Source of the DNA: CAG-582 sp964551965
GTDB taxonomy: Bacteria; Bacillota_I; Bacilli_A; RF39; UBA660
Assembly (NCBI GenBank): GCA_964551965.1
Contig: CAZKFB010000028.1
Span: 1-17,615 of the forward strand
Length of the DNA stretch: 17,615 nucleotides
Direction: 5' to 3'
Shown: piece after piece, positions 6,641 through 14,020 of the stretch
Layout of the letters: every line of letters begins with the position of its first letter
Numbering within the stretch: the stretch's first letter is position 1
Notes under the pieces: model-generated
Databases searched by the model: none
What the model saw: the letters and a program-made list of their open reading frames with translations, nothing else
Told to the model about the DNA's origin: nothing
Program-made: the position numbers and the translations under genes

Positions 6641-8122
6641 ATGAATAAAGTTAATAATAAAGTTAGAAGAGAAATAGCTTATGCTCTGTCAACTTATATC
6701 TATAAGAGGTTAATTGCCAATAGAGAACTTCAAAGATTAAAATTTGAAGGAAAAGAAAATGAATTAGTAGATATAGACCAATTTATTGATGCTATAAAAA
6801 TGCAAGAAGAATTAATTGATTCAATAGATGAGAGAGAAGAAAAAAGCAAAGTTAATGAAACATTAACAAAATCTGATTTAGATAAAATACTAGAAGAAGC
6901 TAAAGCTAAAGGAAATTCAGTCCTTGAGGAAGCAATAAAGCATTTATATGCAGAATTTAAAACAGAATCAGAAACTTTAAATTATCGAGATGAAATGGTT
7001 ATTGCTTTAAACTATATGAGAGATAGTATTTCTAAAAGAGTAATAATGAGTGAAAGTAATATTGAAGAAATTAGAGAATTAGTTGATTATTTTGCTAAGA
7101 ATCTTGATTATCCAACATCTTCAGAAAGTAATGAAAATTTTTTCTTAAGACAAGTTTATATGGAAATATGTAAAAATGGAAAAGTCAAAAGAATGGTTGA
7201 TCTTGCAGAAAAATATGCTAATTTCTTTAGTTCAAGAGAAGATGCTGGCTTTGATGCTAATATAAGTGGACAAGTATCGTTTGGTTATTTGTATCTTGTA
7301 AGTATTTATAATCAAGATAGAGATATTCTATTTGATGTAAATAAGAATCATAATATTACTAAATCTTATATTGAAGGTGAAGATTATATTTTATTTGGTT
7401 CGAATATTGCTATTGGATTTAAAACAAATGAAGATGGCAGTAAATCTTCTGAAATGGGCCGTATAATAATTGATAATGGAGAAAGATATTTCCATACTGT
7501 ATTAACTGACAATAAAGTTTATCCGATTTCAAATGAAGAGGATGAGAATAAGCTTGGTACTATTCAATTATATAAAGGACTTAAGTCTTATCTTGAAGAG
7601 CTTGGTTTAGAGAGTTATTATAGCCATGTATTTAATAAAGAAAGTTTATCTAGATTGAGATCTTTAATAAATAATTTTAAACATACTAGTAAAGAAGAAA
7701 TAGATGATTATGAAAAACTTGCTGATGTTGCAAGTTGCTGGTGGACTAATACCTTAACTAATCCTCCACTTAGTACGGGATTAGAAGGTAATAATGGAAA
7801 GCAAATAGATAATTTAGCATTAGATATACAAGACTTTCTTACAGCTTCTAGGGAGTCTTTAGTAACCTTTAAAGAACTTCTTAAAAGAAAAATAGTAGGT
7901 ATGTTAATTATGAGTGATTATTTAGTAACGATAGGTGCTGATTATCATCTTGATAGAACATTATCCGAATGTGCAAGTGAAGCCGGTATAAGTGCTTTAT
8001 TGGTACCTTATAATACAGATATGACAATAGATAAAAAATCAATCAAAGTTAAAGAGGGAAGAAAGGGAGAATATAGAGCTCTTTATTCTTTAGAACCACA
8101 AGCAAAACGCGAATTAAAATAA
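6641..8122 (+). CDS. Hypothetical protein, 493 residues, largely alpha-helical
   Basis: I do not recognise this protein. It has no signal peptide or strong membrane helix. The N-terminal 160 residues are charged and helical, with likely coiled-coil stretches (about 35-120, many Glu/Lys heptads). The middle (about 200-300) is beta-like with aromatic residues (GQVSFGYLYLVSIYN, GEDYILFGSNIAIGF). The C-terminal third is helical again and contains a CWWTN motif and an LIMSDYLVTIGADYH segment. Start ATG 6641 is chosen over ATG 6635 because AAGAGGG (6628-6634) lies 6 nt before 6641 but touches 6635. It is a single-gene unit ending in a terminator shared with the convergent cotJC. Codon use matches the neighbours. 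Confidence 0.75.
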   Translation: MNKVNNKVRREIAYALSTYIYKRLIANRELQRLKFEGKENELVDIDQFIDAIKMQEELIDSIDEREEKSKVNETLTKSDLDKILEEAKAKGNSVLEEAIKHLYAEFKTESETLNYRDEMVIALNYMRDSISKRVIMSESNIEEIRELVDYFAKNLDYPTSSESNENFFLRQVYMEICKNGKVKRMVDLAEKYANFFSSREDAGFDANISGQVSFGYLYLVSIYNQDRDILFDVNKNHNITKSYIEGEDYILFGSNIAIGFKTNEDGSKSSEMGRIIIDNGERYFHTVLTDNKVYPISNEEDENKLGTIQLYKGLKSYLEELGLESYYSHVFNKESLSRLRSLINNFKHTSKEEIDDYEKLADVASCWWTNTLTNPPLSTGLEGNNGKQIDNLALDIQDFLTASRESLVTFKELLKRKIVGMLIMSDYLVTIGADYHLDRTLSECASEAGISALLVPYNTDMTIDKKSIKVKEGRKGEYRALYSLEPQAKRELK

Positions 8123-8123
8123 A

Positions 8124-8154
8124 AAAACAATGGATATTAAATACCCATTGTTTT
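8124..8154. terminator. Bidirectional terminator between convergent genes
   Basis: CAATGG (8128-8133) pairs with CCATTG (8145-8150), with A/T extension on both sides. On the plus strand TTTT follows; on the minus strand a run of seven T follows, making it stronger for cotJC. It covers the last codons of cotJC. Confidence 0.8.
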
Positions 8155-8694
8155 ATATTTGTCATATAATTCTTTAAAACGGTTAAAATGAACGATTTCT
8201 CTTTGTCTTAAGAATAGAAGTGGTTGAATTACTTCTTCATCATCTGCTAAATCAATTAGATGTTCATAGGTTGCTCTTGCTTTCTCTTCGGCAGCCATAT
8301 CTTCCGATAAATCAGCAAATACGTCTCCACTAGATGCAACATAAGTAATTGTGAATGGAGATCCTGAAGCATTTACAGGATAAAGAGCAAGTCCGTGTTC
8401 AGTGTAATAATCTCCTAATCCATATTCTTTTATTTCTTCTATTGTTGCATCTTTAGTTAAACATTTAACCATCGTAGCAATCATTTCTACATGACCTAAT
8501 TCTTCGTTTGCTATATCATTAAGCAATGCTTCTCCACAATCGTCAGGCATTGTAAATTTTTGACTGAAATATCTTAAAGATGCTGCAAGTTCTGAATTAC
8601 AGCCTCCAAATTGACTTAAGATATATTTTGCCATCTTTAAATTTTTCTTTTTTATATTTATTGGATATGGCAATTTCTTTTCATATTTATACAT
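8137..8694 (-). CDS. cotJC: CotJC-type manganese-catalase family spore coat protein
   Basis: A 185-residue ferritin-like protein closely resembling CotJC, a spore-coat member of the dimanganese catalase family. It keeps the expected metal ligands: Glu35 (NSELAASLRYF), Glu65 and His68 (NEELGHVEMI), Glu136 (AAEEKARATYEHL) and His169 (REIVHFNRF), with spacing matching longer Mn catalases. It may break down peroxide or only build the coat. Start ATG 8694 has GGGAGG a few bases upstream. The frame is open further upstream, but that stretch overlaps the previous gene. The start overlaps the 3' end of the cotJB-like gene by 8 bp, so the two are probably translationally coupled. It ends in the bidirectional terminator. 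Confidence 0.9.
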   Translation of the reverse strand: MYKYEKKLPYPINIKKKNLKMAKYILSQFGGCNSELAASLRYFSQKFTMPDDCGEALLNDIANEELGHVEMIATMVKCLTKDATIEEIKEYGLGDYYTEHGLALYPVNASGSPFTITYVASSGDVFADLSEDMAAEEKARATYEHLIDLADDEEVIQPLLFLRQREIVHFNRFKELYDKYKTMGI

Positions 8695-9076
8695 ACTTAT
8701 CCTCCCAAGGGAAACCTTTATACCAAGTGTATTTTCCATATATATCATGGAATAATTCTAATACTTGATATTTAGCTTCATATTCATTTAGACAATCTTG
8801 ATACATAAGACAATATTTTTTAAATAATTCATACATTTTTTCATCTTCAGGATGAATATCTAAATATAAATTCAAATCATTAATAGCAAAGCTTAATTTT
8901 AAGATATTTAAAAATAGTGCTTCTGAATCATTACAAGCTTTAATCTCTTTTGGTTCATACTTTTTATATCCATCATATAAATTCTTATACATATTTCCTA
9001 ATTCAAAACCAGTCGATATATCAAATAAATCTGATTTTTTATCAGGCATTTTAATTTCATTAAATTCAAATAACAT
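8687..9076 (-). CDS. cotJB: CotJB spore coat protein with a CotJA-like N-terminal segment
   Basis: 129 residues. The C-terminal part (about 50-128) matches CotJB: a helix ending in LNLYLDIHPEDEKM, then YEAKYQVLELFHDIYG and the Trp-rich end FPWEDKYV. Residues 19-46, with FELGNMYKNLYDGY, resemble the short CotJA protein (G-x-x-F-x-x-LY-x-x-Y), normally a separate gene before cotJB. The gene may therefore be a CotJA-CotJB fusion; this is pattern recognition, not alignment. Start ATG 9076 has TTGGAGGT about 7 nt upstream. cotJA, cotJB and cotJC form one operon in Bacillus, and here the two genes overlap by 8 bp. Products belong to the spore coat, made in the mother cell. Confidence 0.8.
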   Translation of the reverse strand: MLFEFNEIKMPDKKSDLFDISTGFELGNMYKNLYDGYKKYEPKEIKACNDSEALFLNILKLSFAINDLNLYLDIHPEDEKMYELFKKYCLMYQDCLNEYEAKYQVLELFHDIYGKYTWYKGFPWEDKYV

Positions 9077-9090
9077 GATTCTACCTCCAA

Positions 9091-9099
9091 GATATAATA
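9091..9099 (-). promoter_or_regulatory. Possible promoter of the cotJ operon
   Basis: On the minus strand the region reads GCATATTATATC, with TATTAT at 9099-9094 or TATATC at 9096-9091 as -10. CATATTAT also resembles the -10 of the mother-cell factor sigma-E (CATACAnT), which drives cotJ in Bacillus subtilis, but no clear -35 is seen. Confidence 0.35.
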
Positions 9100-9117
9100 T
9101 GCAAGATAAGTTTTATT

Positions 9118-9126
9118 TGTTATAAT
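9118..9126 (+). promoter_or_regulatory. Extended -10 promoter of the glycosyltransferase gene
   Basis: TG at 9118-9119, one base, TATAAT at 9121-9126. Divergent from the cotJ operon. Confidence 0.65.
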
Positions 9127-9143
9127 ACATTTTGGTGGGAGAA

Positions 9144-10001
9144 ATGAAAGTAAGTTTAATAGTTACTATTTATAAAAATAATGTATCTTTATTATTTCTA
9201 TTAATATCTATACTTAGGCAGACTTTAAAAGATATAGAAGTGATTATTATTAATAATAGTAATAAGACTAATAGATTATTAACAATGTTTATAAATAAAG
9301 CTAAGTTTCATGTAATAACTATTAATGATAAATTACCTATTAGTAATTTATGGAATAAGGCTATTAATATGGCGAGTGGAGATTATATAATGTTTTTAAA
9401 TAATAATGATTATTTAAATAATAAAGCTTTAGAGTTAATTTATAATAGTAAAAGTGATGAAGATATCTTAGTAACTAATGGATATAAAAGATTTTTAATA
9501 TTTAGATATAAAAGTGATTTTTCATTTACTAAATCTGATAATAATCTATATCATGAAATACTTGCTAATAATAAATTAATTAAAAGAAGGGTTTTATTGG
9601 ATAATCCATTTATGAATGATATAGAAATCCCTAATTTATCTAATATACCTATTCTTTTATATAATTATAAAGTTAGATTACTTAACTATCGTGTTATTAC
9701 TTCGAAAACTAATATTAAATCATTGTTTAAACTTCAAGATAATTTGCTCGATATAATAAAGGTATTGGATTATATTAAGCCCAAATTACAATTAAGAGAT
9801 TATAAGATTATTGCTATTATAGAAATTCTCTATCGATTAGAAAATTACTTTTATAGTAACAACAATAATGAGTATGTATTATCTAAACTAAAAGATAAAT
9901 TATATGAAATAGATAATTATTGGTTTGATTATGAAATAGTTAAAATAGTTATGAAGAAAGATATACTATTTAGATATTTTATTAATCATGCTAACTTATA
10001 A
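9144..10001 (+). CDS. Family 2-like (GT-A) glycosyltransferase
   Basis: 285 residues. The first 100 match GT2 enzymes: MKVSLIVTIYKNN, RQTLKDIEVIIINNSN, then NLWNKAINMASGDYIMFLNNNDY. In active GT2 enzymes the first loop carries Asp (usually DDGS) and the second is a DxD or similar. Here they read NNSN and NNND, so only Asp89 remains. The C-terminal 150 residues are Lys/Tyr/Leu-rich with no recognised domain and no obvious membrane helix. ATG 9144 is taken as start (GGTGGGAG just upstream); TTG 9132 would sit at the transcript's 5' end. It could be an active enzyme with a relaxed metal site or a degenerate one. Neighbouring glf suggests a surface-glycan role. Confidence 0.75.
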   Translation: MKVSLIVTIYKNNVSLLFLLISILRQTLKDIEVIIINNSNKTNRLLTMFINKAKFHVITINDKLPISNLWNKAINMASGDYIMFLNNNDYLNNKALELIYNSKSDEDILVTNGYKRFLIFRYKSDFSFTKSDNNLYHEILANNKLIKRRVLLDNPFMNDIEIPNLSNIPILLYNYKVRLLNYRVITSKTNIKSLFKLQDNLLDIIKVLDYIKPKLQLRDYKIIAIIEILYRLENYFYSNNNNEYVLSKLKDKLYEIDNYWFDYEIVKIVMKKDILFRYFINHANL

Positions 10002-10010
10002 ATTATTAAT

Positions 10011-10037
10011 AATCACCCATAATAAAAATGGGTGATT
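10011..10037 (+). promoter_or_regulatory. Hairpin that could both terminate and mask the next Shine-Dalgarno
   Basis: AATCACCCAT (10011-10020) pairs perfectly with ATGGGTGATT (10028-10037) across a 7-nt loop. A T-rich stretch follows, so it looks like the terminator of the glycosyltransferase gene. The downstream arm contains GGGTG, the only Shine-Dalgarno for the next gene, whose likely start (TTG 10041) is 4 nt beyond the stem. Confidence 0.7.
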
Positions 10038-10040
10038 AAT

Positions 10041-10532
10041 TTGTTTTTATTAATGGCTAAAATATTTTTTGCAAGAATAATTGATGTAAGTTTAAATACC
10101 GTAAGAACAATGTTTATTGTTAAGGGTAATAAAATATGGGCAACAGTTATAGCGTTCTTTGAAATACTTGTTTGGTATTATGCTGTTAGAGCAAGTATTA
10201 ATACTGATGCTAATATGCATCTAATAGCTATTTCTTATGCTTTCGGTTATGCTACAGGTACATTCTTAGGAACCATTATAAATGATTTATTTGTTGATGG
10301 GATATATACAGTTAATATATTATCCGATACTATTAATCATGAAAATATTAGAGACTTAAGAAGAGAAGGCTATAATATATCAGTAATTAATTGTAGTGAA
10401 GATAAATGTATTATTAATGTAACTATTAATAAGAAGAGATATAAGAAGTTTTTGAGTACTCTTAAATCAATTGATGATAAATGTTTGATAATATTAAATG
10501 ATGCTAAAATAGCATATAATGGATATCGATAA
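10041..10532 (+). CDS. UPF0316 family membrane protein (DUF5698 + DUF2179)
   Basis: 163 residues. The N-terminal half has three hydrophobic helices of the UPF0316 type (RIIDVSLNTVRTMFIVKGNK, ATVIAFFEILVWYYAVR, AISYAFGYATGTFLGTIIND), as in Bacillus YebE-like proteins. The C-terminal half (about 90-163) is a small soluble alpha/beta DUF2179 domain (DLRREGYNISVINCSED), thought to sense or bind something still unknown. The start is uncertain. TTG 10041 has GGGTG at 6 nt and gives a normal N-terminus. GTG 10032 has no site of its own. ATG 10053 has none either, but would still keep the conserved part. The upstream hairpin overlaps the ribosome site. Separated from glf by only 26 bp. Confidence 0.85.
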   Translation: MFLLMAKIFFARIIDVSLNTVRTMFIVKGNKIWATVIAFFEILVWYYAVRASINTDANMHLIAISYAFGYATGTFLGTIINDLFVDGIYTVNILSDTINHENIRDLRREGYNISVINCSEDKCIINVTINKKRYKKFLSTLKSIDDKCLIILNDAKIAYNGYR

Positions 10533-10540
10533 TATGCTAT
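10509..10540 (+). repeat. Inverted repeat overlapping the glf promoter
   Basis: ATAGCATAT (10509-10517) and ATATGCTAT (10532-10540) are perfect inverted copies separated by 14 bp. The right arm covers the TG and half of the glf -10 box; the left arm is in the end of the preceding gene. It could be an operator or a weak terminator, though no T run follows. Confidence 0.5.
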
Positions 10541-10543
10541 AAT
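10535..10543 (+). promoter_or_regulatory. Extended -10 promoter of glf
   Basis: TG at 10535-10536, one base, TATAAT at 10538-10543. The leader to ATG 10559 would be under 12 nt, with GGTGAT as Shine-Dalgarno. Confidence 0.65.
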
Positions 10544-10558
10544 TATTATGGTGATAAT

Positions 10559-11647
10559 ATGTATGATTATTTAATAGTTGGATCAGGTTTATTTGGTGCA
10601 ACAATAGCTGAAAGAGCAAAGAAAAAAGGTTATAAAGTATTAGTAATTGAGAAAAGAAATCATCTAGGTGGAAATGTCTATACGGAGAATATTGAAGGAA
10701 TACAAGTTCATAAGTATGGAGCTCATATCTTTCATACGGATTATAAAGATGTATGGGATTATGTTAATTCATTTGTTGAATTTAATAGATATACCAATAG
10801 TCCGATAGCAAGATATGGAAATGAAATTTATAATATGCCTTTTAATATGAATACTTTTGCAAAGATTTGGGCTGATGTTTTTACGCCTGAAGATGCAATG
10901 AGACATATTGAGGAAGAAAAGAAAGAGATTACGGAGGAACCTAAAAATCTAGAAGAACAAGCTATTAGTTTAGTTGGTAGAACAATTTATGAAAAGTTAG
11001 TTAAAGGTTATACAGAGAAACAATGGAATAGATCATGTACTGAGTTACCTCCATTTATTATTAAGAGGTTACCAGTAAGATTTACTTATGATAATAATTA
11101 CTTTAATGATAGATATCAAGGAATTCCAATAGGTGGATATACTAAATTAATTAATGGTATGTTAGATGGTATTGAAGTAAGACTTAGTACAGATTTCTTT
11201 AGTAATAAAGAAGAGTTTATGGGTATGGCTAAGAAAATAGTCTATACGGGTCCGATGGATGAATACTTTAATTATTCTTTAGGTCACTTAGAATATCGTT
11301 CACTTAAGTTTGATACTAAGATAATAGATACTAATAACTATCAAGGAAATGCGGTAGTTAATTATACAGGACATGAAGTTGATTATACAAGAGTTATTGA
11401 GCACAAGCACTTTGAATTTGATGTAACTAGTCCTAAGACAGTAGTAACTTACGAATATCCTGCTGATTATGAGGAGGGTATGGAGAAATACTATACAGTT
11501 AATGATGAAGCCAATAATGAACTGGCAAGTAAATATAGGGAATTACAAGCAAAAGAAGAGAATGTTATATTTGGTGGAAGACTTGCCGAATATAAATATT
11601 ATGACATGGATGATGTCATAAAAGCTGCTTTAGATGTTGAATTATAA
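10559..11647 (+). CDS. glf: UDP-galactopyranose mutase
   Basis: 362 residues, the normal length for bacterial UGM, a cytosolic flavoenzyme interconverting UDP-galactopyranose and UDP-galactofuranose, the donor for galactofuranose in surface glycans. The FAD-binding GSGLFG is at 8-13, with Glu31 ending the second strand of the Rossmann fold and LGGNVYTE after it. KYGAHIFHT (52-60) and the substrate region (RYGNEIYNMPFNM, GYTEKQWNRS) are typical. The end GGRLAEYKYYDMDDVI is the conserved C-terminal FAD motif. GGTGAT before ATG 10559 sets the start. It is a single-gene unit closed by a terminator using its own last codons. A glycosyltransferase lies two genes upstream. Confidence 0.97.
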   Translation: MYDYLIVGSGLFGATIAERAKKKGYKVLVIEKRNHLGGNVYTENIEGIQVHKYGAHIFHTDYKDVWDYVNSFVEFNRYTNSPIARYGNEIYNMPFNMNTFAKIWADVFTPEDAMRHIEEEKKEITEEPKNLEEQAISLVGRTIYEKLVKGYTEKQWNRSCTELPPFIIKRLPVRFTYDNNYFNDRYQGIPIGGYTKLINGMLDGIEVRLSTDFFSNKEEFMGMAKKIVYTGPMDEYFNYSLGHLEYRSLKFDTKIIDTNNYQGNAVVNYTGHEVDYTRVIEHKHFEFDVTSPKTVVTYEYPADYEEGMEKYYTVNDEANNELASKYRELQAKEENVIFGGRLAEYKYYDMDDVIKAALDVEL

Positions 11648-11662
11648 TCAACATCTTTTTTT
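11633..11662 (+). terminator. Terminator built from the end of glf
   Basis: GATGTTGA (11633-11640, coding) pairs with TCAACATC (11648-11655). The stop codon is in the loop and seven T follow. Confidence 0.92.
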
Positions 11663-11692
11663 ATTAAATGTCTTTTTAATAATAAGCATTTA

Positions 11693-11701
11693 TGCTATAA
11701 T
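11693..11701 (+). promoter_or_regulatory. Extended -10 promoter of the carboxypeptidase gene
   Basis: TG at 11693-11694, one base, TATAAT at 11696-11701. TATGCTATAAT here is identical to that before glf and before the CHAP gene. A small inverted repeat (AGCAT-TT-ATGCT) overlaps it. Confidence 0.65.
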
Positions 11702-11724
11702 TATTCAGGAGTAAGGTGATACTT

Positions 11725-12972
11725 TTGAAAAGATTATTAATGGTATTCTTAATATTAATATCTGCATTTATGGGTATTAATGTTAGAGCATTAGAGAATA
11801 TTAATTTACATTCACCAAATTATATTGTCTATGATATGAGTGATGAAAAAATCGTGTTACAAAATAATGTCGATGTAGTAACTCCGATGGCATCTTTAAC
11901 GAAAATTATGACAACAATTGTTGCTATTGAGAATTCTCCCGATTTAGATAAAAAAGTTATATATTCTAAGAGTATGAGAAGTGATATTGATTTTGATGCT
12001 TCTCTATCAGGACTAATTGAAAATCAGGAATACACAGTAAGAGATTTATTATATGCAACTATGCTTCCTAGTGGAGCGGATGCAACTAATGCTTTAGCTT
12101 TTGCTGTAAGTGGTTCGATAGAAAGTTTTGTTGATTTAATGAATCAAAAAGCAGCGTCTTTAGGAATGACTAATACTCATTATGTAAATACGCATGGACT
12201 TGATCGAGATAACCATTATAGTTCTATTAATGATCTATTTATTTTACTTAAATATGCTTTAAAGAATCAAACGTTTAAGGATGTTTATACAACTAAGAGT
12301 TATAATTTGAGTAATACATTAGATAAATATAACAAAGAGGAAGATCCTCATCTTGTTCAATCAACTGTTGCTAAAACAGCAAGTAAGATGGGACTTGATG
12401 CATCACGTATAATTGGATCTAAGACAGGTTATACAGACAATGCAGGGAAATGTATATCTGTTCTATTTAATAGTAATGGACATGATTATTTAGCTATTAC
12501 TACAAAAGCTCCATATCCTTACAAGACAAACTATCATGTAGAAGATGCTATAAGTATTATTAATTACATCGATAATAATTATAATAATCAAATACTTGTT
12601 AAATCAGGCACATTAATCGAATCTATTAATGTTAATCTATCTGAGACTGATAAGTTTGATATCGTAACTAAAAATGATGTTACTAAGTATTTAAGTAATG
12701 ATTATGATAAGAGTAAAGTAAGTATAGAATATACAGGATTAAAAGATATTAGTTATAATTATGATAAAAGTAAACCTTTAGGAGTAATTAAATATTATTA
12801 TGATGGAGAAGTTTTAAAAGAAGAGGAAGTTCTATTAGATAAAGATTTAAAACTATCTATTGAAAAATTAGTTAATAAGCATAAGTATTTGCTTATATTA
12901 ATGGGTAGTTTATTTATATTATTGATAATAATTATTATTGTAATAATAAAAAAACATAAGAGAAGAAAGTAA
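11725..12972 (+). CDS. D-alanyl-D-alanine carboxypeptidase (PBP5/DacA type)
   Basis: 415 residues. It trims the terminal D-Ala from peptidoglycan stem peptides outside the membrane. The N-terminal signal peptide (MKRLLMVFLILISAFMGINV) probably ends after Ala22. The penicillin-binding motifs are present: SLTK (Ser57 nucleophile, Lys60), SGA (116-118, where many relatives have SxN), and KTG (233-235). A C-terminal domain follows, then a membrane helix (about 386-408) and a basic tail, giving a true transmembrane anchor instead of the amphipathic helix of E. coli PBP5. TTG 11725 is the start: AAGGTG lies 6 nt upstream, and GTG 11716 overlaps that site. It has its own promoter and terminator. Confidence 0.92.
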   Translation: MKRLLMVFLILISAFMGINVRALENINLHSPNYIVYDMSDEKIVLQNNVDVVTPMASLTKIMTTIVAIENSPDLDKKVIYSKSMRSDIDFDASLSGLIENQEYTVRDLLYATMLPSGADATNALAFAVSGSIESFVDLMNQKAASLGMTNTHYVNTHGLDRDNHYSSINDLFILLKYALKNQTFKDVYTTKSYNLSNTLDKYNKEEDPHLVQSTVAKTASKMGLDASRIIGSKTGYTDNAGKCISVLFNSNGHDYLAITTKAPYPYKTNYHVEDAISIINYIDNNYNNQILVKSGTLIESINVNLSETDKFDIVTKNDVTKYLSNDYDKSKVSIEYTGLKDISYNYDKSKPLGVIKYYYDGEVLKEEEVLLDKDLKLSIEKLVNKHKYLLILMGSLFILLIIIIIVIIKKHKRRK

Positions 12973-12992
12973 TTTCTTCTTTTATTTTTTTT
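12961..12992 (+). terminator. Terminator built from the end of the carboxypeptidase gene
   Basis: AGAAGAAA (12961-12968, coding) pairs with TTTCTTCT (12973-12980). The 4-nt loop holds the stop codon, and a T-rich run follows. Confidence 0.85.
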
Positions 12993-12998
12993 ATTTAA

Positions 12999-13007
12999 TG
13001 ATATAAT
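12999..13007 (+). promoter_or_regulatory. Extended -10 promoter of the 316-residue gene
   Basis: TG at 12999-13000, one base, TATAAT at 13002-13007. The Shine-Dalgarno GGAGG is at 13022-13026. Confidence 0.65.
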
Positions 13008-13032
13008 ATAAAATTAAGTTTGGAGGTTTCTT

Positions 13033-13983
13033 ATGAAATACATTGATAGTTGGTCTTCAGAATACCGTAAAAAGAAGTTTTATCAAAAAAAAGCAGAAAA
13101 GGCTTTTAAAGAAAATATGGCTAAAGTTCGCTTAAGTAATAATGAATCTTCTAAATCAATTGCTATTATGCTTGATTTAGAATATACGAGTAATGATATT
13201 GAAATAGAAAGTGCTAGTATATTTGTAAGAGAGTTAAATGTTCTTAGAAGAAAGTTTAATGTTAAGTATTGCTATATATGTATTTCAACTCATAGTGGTT
13301 CCGTAGAACAAGTTAAAAGAGTATTAGATTTTCTAGCTCCTTATACTAATAAATATATTAAAATAGGTAAATCCTTTCTATATGGATCCTCTTATGATTA
13401 TGAAACTGATGAATTAACTAATGAGGGAGCTTTCTTTAATTCAAATAAAATAGATACTTTTAAAAGATATTATTTAAATGATTATTATTTTGATAATATT
13501 TGGTTTTGTATAGCTGATGATTCTCTAAGTTTAGATGTCTATAATAAATTTAAAGATATTCATCCTTGTCTATTTATTAAGCCCGGTAGTAGTGAATTAC
13601 CTAATTTTATGTGTATACCTACAGAAACTAAAGGATTTGATGGTGTAATAGAAGCATTAGATACTTATATCAAAAGTATAAGTAAACTTAATATAAATGG
13701 TATATTAAGTCATCAAATGGATGCTATTAGTCATGTATCAAGTTTTGAACTTACTAATCGCGTAAGAAATCATGATTATGAATTTCTAATTAGATATTTT
13801 GAAGAAGGATATGCTGATGAGAGTGATTATTATGATACTTTAAATTGGTTAGGATTAACCAGAAAGGAAATTATTGAAGAAGAGTTTAATATGGTACATA
13901 AATTACTAGAACTCTTGCGCGCTCATTTAACTCAAGAAGAGATGAACACAAAAATATTAGAACTTGAGAATATGATTAAATAA
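13033..13983 (+). CDS. Hypothetical protein, 316 residues, possibly HAD-like
   Basis: Unrecognised soluble protein. A basic helical N-terminus (about 1-35) is followed by an alternating alpha/beta region. Some elements recall HAD phosphatases: IAIMLDLEYT (Asp48 and Glu50 in place of DxD), a strand ending in ICIST (Ser85, Thr86), and IWFCIADDS (Asp162, Asp163). Glu instead of the second Asp and the lack of clear caps make this only a guess. The last 80 residues are helical and acidic. Start ATG 13033 has GGAGG 6 nt upstream. No terminator follows the stop; the next element is the promoter of the small RNA, so read-through into it is possible. Confidence 0.7.
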   Translation: MKYIDSWSSEYRKKKFYQKKAEKAFKENMAKVRLSNNESSKSIAIMLDLEYTSNDIEIESASIFVRELNVLRRKFNVKYCYICISTHSGSVEQVKRVLDFLAPYTNKYIKIGKSFLYGSSYDYETDELTNEGAFFNSNKIDTFKRYYLNDYYFDNIWFCIADDSLSLDVYNKFKDIHPCLFIKPGSSELPNFMCIPTETKGFDGVIEALDTYIKSISKLNINGILSHQMDAISHVSSFELTNRVRNHDYEFLIRYFEEGYADESDYYDTLNWLGLTRKEIIEEEFNMVHKLLELLRAHLTQEEMNTKILELENMIK

Positions 13984-13987
13984 ATTA

Positions 13988-14016
13988 TTGTATAATTTTA
14001 GAAATTAACATATAAT
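13988..14016 (+). promoter_or_regulatory. Strong promoter of the small RNA
   Basis: TTGTAT (13988-13993), 17-bp spacer, TATAAT (14011-14016). A -35 box with the best spacing is unusual among the promoters here. Confidence 0.75.
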
Positions 14017-14020
14017 ATAA

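Noticed and set aside
8580..8768. Short plus-strand frame across the cotJ genes
   Set aside because: Antisense to conserved CotJB/CotJC coding sequence, without its own signals.
9132..9143. TTG 9132 as start of the glycosyltransferase
   Set aside because: It sits at the predicted transcription start, before the GGTGGGAG site; ATG 9144 begins the conserved KVSLIVTIY.
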